Below are positions 16,522 through 20,365 of a stretch of 20,365 bases of DNA, in pieces. Positions within the stretch are counted from its first letter, which is position 1. The number at the start of each line of letters is the position of its first letter. This stretch comes from CAZVYN01 sp964631125. Lineage in GTDB: Bacteria > Eisenbacteria > RBG-16-71-46 > CAIMUX01. The stretch spans positions 1 through 20,365 of the forward strand of contig CAZVYN010000075.1 of the NCBI GenBank assembly GCA_964631125.1, in the 5' to 3' direction. Both the position numbers and the translations under genes were made by a program. The notes below the pieces were generated by a model. It made no database searches. It was not told the DNA's origin and was given only the letters and a program-made list of their open reading frames with translations.

Positions 16522-16935
16522 GTGGCTCCAACGGTACTCATAGTCGACGACGAGACTCTCCTGCTCCGAACGCTGTCGAACGCAGTTCGGGACGCGGGTT
16601 ACGAAGTGGTCGTCGCGTCGAATGCGGAGCAGGGCTCGACCCTCCTTCGCGATCGAACCGTTGATCTCATGGTCCTCGATATCAAATTGCCCGGGCGCTC
16701 TGGACTGGACTTGTTGGAGCAGGAGCGCGCTCGCGGCTACGAAGGTCCCGCCATCGTCATGACGGCGTTCGATAGCCAGGACTCGGAAGGCCGATGTCGT
16801 CGCCTGGGCGTGGATCGTTACGTACGTAAACCGTTCGACCTGGGGACGATGCTGGGACTGGTCCAAACCCTCCTACAAGGACGTGGGCACAGCTCTGGCT
16901 CGAGTGTGAAGGGAATCCACGGGGATCTTGCCTGA
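16522..16935 (+). CDS. Single-domain response regulator (CheY-like receiver)
   Basis: A 137-residue stand-alone receiver. Acidic residues Asp9/Asp10, phospho-acceptor Asp53 (Val-Leu-Asp-Ile-Lys-Leu-Pro), Thr in Val-Met-Thr-Ala-Phe-Asp and Lys in Val-Arg-Lys-Pro-Phe-Asp are all present, so it should be phosphorylatable. A short Gly/Ser-rich tail (about residues 117-137) replaces any output domain. Its receiver closely resembles that of the upstream activator: Asp53 is at the same position, with shared Lys-Leu-Pro, Ser-Gly-Leu-Asp-Leu and Lys-Pro-(Phe/Tyr)-Asp-Leu. It may be a duplicated receiver competing for, or relaying, the same phosphate. GTG 16522 follows AGGAGG by 5 nt and lies just downstream of the sigma-54 promoter. 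It is 17 nt ahead of, and presumably co-transcribed with, the Lys-rich gene. Confidence 0.92.
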   Translation: MAPTVLIVDDETLLLRTLSNAVRDAGYEVVVASNAEQGSTLLRDRTVDLMVLDIKLPGRSGLDLLEQERARGYEGPAIVMTAFDSQDSEGRCRRLGVDRYVRKPFDLGTMLGLVQTLLQGRGHSSGSSVKGIHGDLA

Positions 16936-16952
16936 AGGGGGGTGAGTCCGTA

Positions 16953-17090
16953 ATGGCGATGGCGAAGAAGGCTGCGAAGAAGAGCGCGAAGAAGGCCACC
17001 AAGAAGGCCACCAAGAAGGCGACGAAGAAGGCCACCAAGAAGGCGACGAAGAAGAAGGCCGCAAAGAAGGCCACCAAGAAGGCCAGCTGA
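16953..17090 (+). CDS. Histone H1-like Lys/Ala/Thr-repeat protein (45 aa)
   Basis: Starts at ATG 16953 with AAGGGGGGTGAG (16935-16946) upstream. The whole protein is a repeat: after MAMA, Lys-Lys pairs recur every four residues (Lys-Lys-Ala-Ala, Lys-Lys-Ser-Ala, then Lys-Lys-Ala-Thr several times). One extra Lys at residue 35 shifts the phase before the last two pairs. Lys makes up 21 of 45 residues; there are no acidic or aromatic residues. This composition matches the C-terminal tails of eukaryotic H1 and bacterial H1-like proteins (Hc1/Hc2, BpH1, AlgP), which bind and condense DNA. At DNA level it is a 12-bp tandem repeat with alternating GCC-ACC and GCG-ACG codons. It lies 17 nt after the response regulator gene and before a strong terminator, so it is in the same sigma-54 transcript. 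Confidence 0.8.
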   Translation: MAMAKKAAKKSAKKATKKATKKATKKATKKATKKKAAKKATKKAS

Positions 17091-17147
17091 GACCCTCTGG
17101 GGTCGAGTTCGCGTGTCGGTGACTACCGCCCGTGAACACAGTTCGTG

Positions 17148-17192
17148 AATACGCAGAGAGCCTCCGTCACTCGTGACGGAGGCTCTCGTATT
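17148..17192 (+). terminator. Strong hairpin terminator of the response regulator/Lys-rich operon
   Basis: A perfect 14-bp stem, GAGAGCCTCCGTCA (17156-17169) against TGACGGAGGCTCTC (17174-17187), closes a CTCG tetraloop. It can be extended by AATAC (17148-17152) pairing with GTATT (17188-17192) across a 3-nt bulge. It lies 57 nt after the Lys-rich stop codon. The U-tract is short (TATTT), so it may act with Rho or as a 3'-end stabiliser as well. Confidence 0.8.
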
Positions 17193-17261
17193 TCGCAGGC
17201 CGGGCCGTCTGTTTCGGCCGCTGCCTGAAAGAACGTTCCCCGAAACGAGCGTCCGAGCGAT

Positions 17262-17310
17262 CCTCGAAATCCCGTCAGGAGCAGCCCGCACTAGGATCGG
17301 GTTTTCGAGG
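17262..17310 (+). repeat. Imperfect inverted repeat upstream of galE
   Basis: CCTCGAAATCCCG (17262-17274) and CGGGTTTTCGAGG (17298-17310) pair at 12 of 13 positions, with one T-T mismatch and a 23-nt loop. It could be an operator or an RNA leader structure for galE. Nothing links it to a known regulator. Confidence 0.4.
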
Positions 17311-17445
17311 CGTCCGATGACGCGGGAACAGGGAACGAAGCTGAAGTCCGAGCTGGACGCTAGCAATCATTTCGTGAGCGAGTCAAACCGGAATTCCTGC
17401 GCGTCGAAGAAATAGCCGGACCATGAAGGTCCAACGGAGTGAGGA

Positions 17446-18459
17446 ATGCCGATTCTGGTCACTGGGGGGGCGGGCTACATCGGAAGCGTCACCGTCGAGC
17501 TGCTCCGGCGTCGGGGAGAGGAGGTCGTCGTCGCGGACGATCTCGTGCGTGGCCATTCCGAGGCGCTTCCCGCCGACGTCCCGCTCGAGATCGGGGATCT
17601 GACGGACTCCGCGTTCGTCCGCCGGATCGCCGACCGATACTCGCCGGACGCCGTGCTCCACTTTGCTGCCTGCAGTCAGGTCGGCGAGTCGATGCGGGAT
17701 CCCGGCCTGTACTTCAGGAACAACCTCGGTGGGGTTCTGCAGCTCCTGGAGGCGCTCTCGCCGCAGGGGAACTTGCGCTTCATCCTCAGTTCGACCGCCG
17801 CGACCTACGGCGCACCTGCGGAGACCCCGATTCGAGAGACTGCGCCCGCCGCGCCGACCAATCCGTACGGGGAGTCGAAGTGGATGTGCGAGCGCTTGCT
17901 CCGGTGGTACGGCCTGGTTCATGGAGTGCGTTGGATCTCGTTGCGCTACTTCAACGCCGCCGGCGCCACCGTGTCGTGCGGGGAGGACCACGAGCCCGAG
18001 ACCCACTTGATTCCTCTCGCCTTGGCCGCGGTCGCGCCCACCGAGAACCCGTTGAGCGTCTTCGGTCTCGACTACCCGACCCCGGACGGCACCTGCATTC
18101 GCGACTACGTGCATGTCGAAGATCTGGCGGCTGCGCACGTCCTCGCGCTCGACCGGCTCGCCGTCGAGAGCGGTGAGATCTTCAATCTCGGAAACGGCCT
18201 CGGCTTCTCGGTCCTCGAGGTCGTCTCCGCGGTCGAGCGAGTGACGGGCCGCACGGTGGCGTGGCAGGCGGGACCACGCCGAGAGGGAGATCCGGCGCGC
18301 CTCGTCGCCTCCAGTGAGCGAGCGCGCGACGTCTTGGGATGGCGTCCCGCGCACAGCGATCTGGACGAGATCGTTCGCTCTGCCTGGGAATGGCGCCGCG
18401 CGCACCCTCGTGGATACGAGGATCGCCGACCGCTTGACGCCCAAGAGGATGGCCGATAA
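17446..18459 (+). CDS. galE: UDP-glucose 4-epimerase (extended SDR family)
   Basis: A 337-residue NAD-dependent epimerase interconverting UDP-glucose and UDP-galactose (or the N-acetyl forms). The nucleotide-binding motif is Val-Thr-Gly-Gly-Ala-Gly-Tyr-Ile-Gly-Ser (residues 5-14). The catalytic Ser/Thr is in Ser-Ser-Thr-Ala-Ala-Thr-Tyr-Gly, and Tyr-Gly-Glu-Ser-Lys is the YxxxK pair. Arg-Tyr-Phe-Asn-Ala-Ala-Gly-Ala and Arg-Asp-Tyr-Val-His-Val-Glu-Asp-Leu are GalE signatures. Length is typical. ATG 17446 follows GGAG/GAGG (17435-17444). It would supply galactose-type sugars for the surface glycans implied by the genes at 4282-12946, although it is not adjacent to them. A related UDP-sugar epimerase cannot be excluded. 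tRNA-Glu follows 26 bp after the stop. Confidence 0.93.
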   Translation: MPILVTGGAGYIGSVTVELLRRRGEEVVVADDLVRGHSEALPADVPLEIGDLTDSAFVRRIADRYSPDAVLHFAACSQVGESMRDPGLYFRNNLGGVLQLLEALSPQGNLRFILSSTAATYGAPAETPIRETAPAAPTNPYGESKWMCERLLRWYGLVHGVRWISLRYFNAAGATVSCGEDHEPETHLIPLALAAVAPTENPLSVFGLDYPTPDGTCIRDYVHVEDLAAAHVLALDRLAVESGEIFNLGNGLGFSVLEVVSAVERVTGRTVAWQAGPRREGDPARLVASSERARDVLGWRPAHSDLDEIVRSAWEWRRAHPRGYEDRRPLDAQEDGR

Positions 18460-18485
18460 GTTCCGCCGGTCCGTTCGACCGCTGA

Positions 18486-18559
18486 GTCCCCATCGTCTAG
18501 TCGGCCTAGGACAGCGCCCTTTCAAGGCGTCAACACGGGTTCGAATCCCGTTGGGGACA
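18486..18559 (+). tRNA. tRNA-Glu (anticodon UUC)
   Basis: All arms fold. The acceptor stem is GTCCCCA (18486-18492) with TGGGGAC (18552-18558), discriminator A at 18559. The D-arm is GTCT...AGGAC. The anticodon stem GCGCC/GGCGT (one G-U) encloses the loop CTTTCAA with anticodon TTC at 18521-18523. The T-arm is ACGGG-TTCGAAT-CCCGT. CCA is not encoded. It lies 26 bp after galE, and a short T-run follows at 18563-18566. Confidence 0.95.
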
Positions 18560-18862
18560 CACTTTTCCGCCGGAGTTCTCACGTGACTTCTCGGCCGGGA
18601 CGTCTCGGCCGTGAGTTCTCGGCGCCGCGCCGAGCGAGGCCGGCGCTGGGGCGCCCTGCCCCACTCGACCCCCTTCCAAGCTTTTGTTGAAAAATTGTGG
18701 CCGACTTTAGTACTTTTGTTCCGGTCGTGCTCCAGATCAACGGAACGCGCCCGTCCCCTTTCGTGGTCCGGCGCTCGAGTCGGTCGGGCCTCTCGGCACT
18801 CGTAGGAGAGTTCCAGGATGCTCTCCACTCTTCGCTTCGGATCTCAAAGGAGAAGGACGCCC
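18560..18862 (+). other. Intergenic region between tRNA-Glu and the metalloprotease gene
   Basis: No gene is seen in this 303-bp gap, apart from the possible 45-nt N-terminal extension of the protease beginning at ATG 18818. It contains a short tandem repeat (18576-18629) and an AT-rich patch at 18680-18720. In that patch TTGTTG (18684-18689), 17 nt, then TTAGTA (18707-18712) is a weak candidate promoter for the protease. A leader of about 145 nt would follow. Confidence 0.4.
18576..18629 (+). repeat. Short degenerate tandem repeat (about 14 bp) downstream of tRNA-Glu
   Basis: Four adjacent units begin with TTCTC or GTCTC: TTCTCACGTGAC (12 nt), TTCTCGGCCGGGAC, GTCTCGGCCGTGAG and TTCTCGGCGCCGCG (14 nt each). 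Units two and three share 11 of 14 bases. CTCACG at 18578-18583 can also pair with CGTGAG at 18610-18615. No function is evident. Confidence 0.4.
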
Positions 18863-20365
18863 ATGAGTTTTTCGCGCTCTCGCCTCACCCATCTCGCAGC
18901 GCTGCTTGCTCTTGTGAGCGCAGTTGGTCCGGCGCGCGCCCTCGTGCCGCCGGCGGAAGACGTCCGCCGGTACGAGAAGTTGATCCCTACCTTCGATCCG
19001 TACCAGTACCAGGATGCCCGGACTGCGGCCGGCGCCACGCTCGCCACGCAGTCCTTCGGGTTGCGGCACGGTGGAGAGTGGCGGACGTACGGCGTCAACC
19101 CGCTCTCGAACACTCCGCGCCACCTCTACGGCTCGGGCGTTCAGGTGACGGATCAGGCGTTCCGCGAGGCGAACGATGTGGTGACGGCGGCGCGCGGGGT
19201 GATCGGCGCCAACCCGGAGGTCTTCGGCGCAACCAACCGTGACCTGCGGTTCTCCGCGGCCCCGCGCGGTCTCGGCAAGTGGGCCGCTCAGTTCCAACAG
19301 ACTCACGGGGGAGTGGATGTCTGGGGCGGCCGCGCGAACCTGGTCTTCACGGATGCGGGTCGCCTCTTCGCCATGGGGTCGAACTACTACCCCGGCATCG
19401 ATATCGATGCCAAGGCGTCCGTCCTTGCGTCGGTGGCCGAAGTCATCGCTCGCGATGACCTGCCTTTCTACGGTCTCGGCGAGACCGACCGCATCGACGA
19501 GAAGGCCAAGCTCCTGGTCCTGCCGATCCAGTCCAGCGACACCGAGGTCTCCTACCATCTCGTATGGAAGGTCATCGTCGTGACAGGAGATCCGGTCGGG
19601 CGCTGGGTCACCCATGTCGACGCGCACACCGGCGAGATCATCGCGCGATTCAACGACGTGCACTTCTTGGACTACAGCGGTACGGCCTCCGGCGTCATCG
19701 AGCCGGACACCTACTGCAATCCCACCGAGATCCAGGACTTCGGACACCTTCGCGTCACGGTGCAGGGTCTGCCCGCCGCCACGAGCAATGCCGACGGTGA
19801 CTGGGCGATCCCGTACCTTGGGCTGGACCAGCGTGTGCTCTCGGCCGATCTCTTCGGCCCGTGGGTCGACCTGAACAACATCCAGGGCAACGAGGCGCAG
19901 TTCAACGGCGTGGCCATTCCCGGGATTCCGGCGAGCGTCCACTTCGACGACACCAATTCGCGGGCGGATGAGCGCGACGTCTTCAACGCCATCGGCGACG
20001 TCCACGACTTCATCGCGATCTTCGATCCGACCTTCGGCTACATCAACCAGCGGATCACGGCCAACGTGAACCGGTCGCAGACCTGCAACGCCTACTGGGA
20101 TGGGACGATCAACTTCTACCAGGCGGGCGGCGGTTGCGGGAACACCGGTCAGATCCAGGGCGTCGCGCATCATGAGTTCGGACACGGCGTCCAGAACTTC
20201 ATCCTCGGGGGCCAGGGCAACCAGGGGCTCGGGGAAGGCAACGGCGATATCTTGTCGAATCTGCTCACCCAGGAGTCGATCATCGGGCGCGGGTTCAACC
20301 TGAACCAGTGCGCGGCCGGCATCCGGGATTCCGAGAACACGCTGCAGTACCCCGGTGACGTGGAG
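18863..20365 (+). CDS. Secreted M36/M4-like (fungalysin/thermolysin-type) zinc metalloprotease, partial at 3' end
   Basis: The first 501 residues are visible. Residues 1-26 form a signal peptide (basic start, Leu/Ala core, ending ARA). The propeptide follows: Phe-Gln-Gln-Thr-His-Gly-Gly-Val-Asp-Val-Trp-Gly-Gly (about 150) is an FTP-type segment. A PepSY-like region with Ala-His-Thr-Gly-Glu-Ile (about 255) comes next. The catalytic domain has His437-Glu-Phe-Gly-His441 and then Gly-Leu-Gly-Glu-Gly-Asn-Gly-Asp, where Glu458 is the expected third zinc ligand, as in the GMGEGWSD motif of M36. It should be exported as a zymogen and processed. ATG 18863 has AAAGGAGAAGG upstream. An in-frame ATG at 18818 also has a ribosome site (AGGAGAG) and would add 15 residues ahead of the signal peptide. 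C-terminal sorting domains, if any, are outside the window. Confidence 0.88.
   Translation, partial: MSFSRSRLTHLAALLALVSAVGPARALVPPAEDVRRYEKLIPTFDPYQYQDARTAAGATLATQSFGLRHGGEWRTYGVNPLSNTPRHLYGSGVQVTDQAFREANDVVTAARGVIGANPEVFGATNRDLRFSAAPRGLGKWAAQFQQTHGGVDVWGGRANLVFTDAGRLFAMGSNYYPGIDIDAKASVLASVAEVIARDDLPFYGLGETDRIDEKAKLLVLPIQSSDTEVSYHLVWKVIVVTGDPVGRWVTHVDAHTGEIIARFNDVHFLDYSGTASGVIEPDTYCNPTEIQDFGHLRVTVQGLPAATSNADGDWAIPYLGLDQRVLSADLFGPWVDLNNIQGNEAQFNGVAIPGIPASVHFDDTNSRADERDVFNAIGDVHDFIAIFDPTFGYINQRITANVNRSQTCNAYWDGTINFYQAGGGCGNTGQIQGVAHHEFGHGVQNFILGGQGNQGLGEGNGDILSNLLTQESIIGRGFNLNQCAAGIRDSENTLQYPGDVE

Larger units (their letters stand above)
17091..17445 (+). other. Intergenic region with terminator and leader of galE
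   Basis: No credible gene is seen in these 355 bp. They contain the terminator of the Lys-rich operon (17148-17192), an imperfect 13-bp inverted repeat (17262-17310) and a small GGACC/GGTCC stem (17418-17432) just before the galE ribosome site. An open frame from 17173 to 17415 starts inside the terminator, has no ribosome site and resembles nothing, so it is not called. No clear -35/-10 pair for galE was found. Confidence 0.6.

Noticed and set aside
16757..17077. Minus-strand frame giving a Phe/Ala/Val/Leu repeat that looks like a membrane protein
   Set aside because: It is the mirror of the AAG-AAG-GCC-ACC repeat; the plus-strand Lys-rich frame has the ribosome site, operon position and terminator.
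17173..17415. 80-codon plus-strand frame between the terminator and galE
   Set aside because: It starts inside the terminator stem, has no ribosome site and no recognisable sequence.
18486..18629. Integration (att) site at tRNA-Glu
   Set aside because: No repeat of the tRNA 3' end, no integrase and no mobile-element genes in the window.
17383..18828. Minus-strand open frame of 481 codons across galE and the tRNA
   Set aside because: It crosses both a confident galE and a tRNA gene in antisense and resembles no family.
18737..20185. Minus-strand open frame of 482 codons opposite the metalloprotease
   Set aside because: The plus strand carries a signal peptide, propeptide and HEFGH zinc motif; the antisense translation has none and is a codon-bias shadow.

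Overview
The window is a GC-rich stretch of bacterial chromosome with tightly packed genes, many GTG or TTG starts, Shine-Dalgarno sites of the GGAGG type and a sigma-54 regulatory module. Nothing in it fixes the taxon. The mix of DUF3857/transglutaminase proteins, a YfhO-type membrane protein, an M36-like secreted protease and a Lys-Ala-Thr histone H1-like peptide would suit a Gram-negative, deep-branching lineage (FCB-type groups such as Eisenbacteria, or a myxobacterium-like organism). That placement is inference. No phage, IS element, CRISPR array or replication origin is visible.

Layout. (1) Positions 1-2858, minus strand: two secreted transglutaminase-fold proteins in tandem. The first has an intact Cys-His-Asp triad. 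The second (DUF3857 type, running off the left edge) appears to have lost both the Cys and the His. (2) 2910-4274, plus strand: a strong sigma-70-type promoter, a very acidic 85-residue protein, a long hairpin, and a PP2C Ser/Thr phosphatase. (3) 4282-9278, minus strand: a compact five-gene unit of methyltransferase, glycosyltransferase, Gfo/Idh sugar dehydrogenase (WlbA/WbpB-like), DegT-type sugar aminotransferase and SpoU RNA methyltransferase. (4) 9335-13461: a large YfhO-like membrane protein on the plus strand, then a second glycosyltransferase and a HIT-family hydrolase on the minus strand. Regions 3 and 4, with galE further right, point to nucleotide-sugar and surface-glycan synthesis.

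(5) 13701-17192, plus strand: a soluble PAS histidine kinase overlaps an NtrC-type sigma-54 activator. After a 309-bp gap comes a near-perfect -24/-12 promoter, then a two-gene transcript encoding a single-domain response regulator and a 45-residue Lys-rich histone H1-like protein, closed by a strong hairpin terminator. This is the most interesting part of the window: a two-component system that appears to switch on a second receiver together with a DNA-condensing peptide.

(6) 17446-20365, plus strand: UDP-glucose 4-epimerase, tRNA-Glu(UUC), a small tandem repeat, and the first 501 residues of a secreted M36/M4-like metalloprotease that continues past the right edge.
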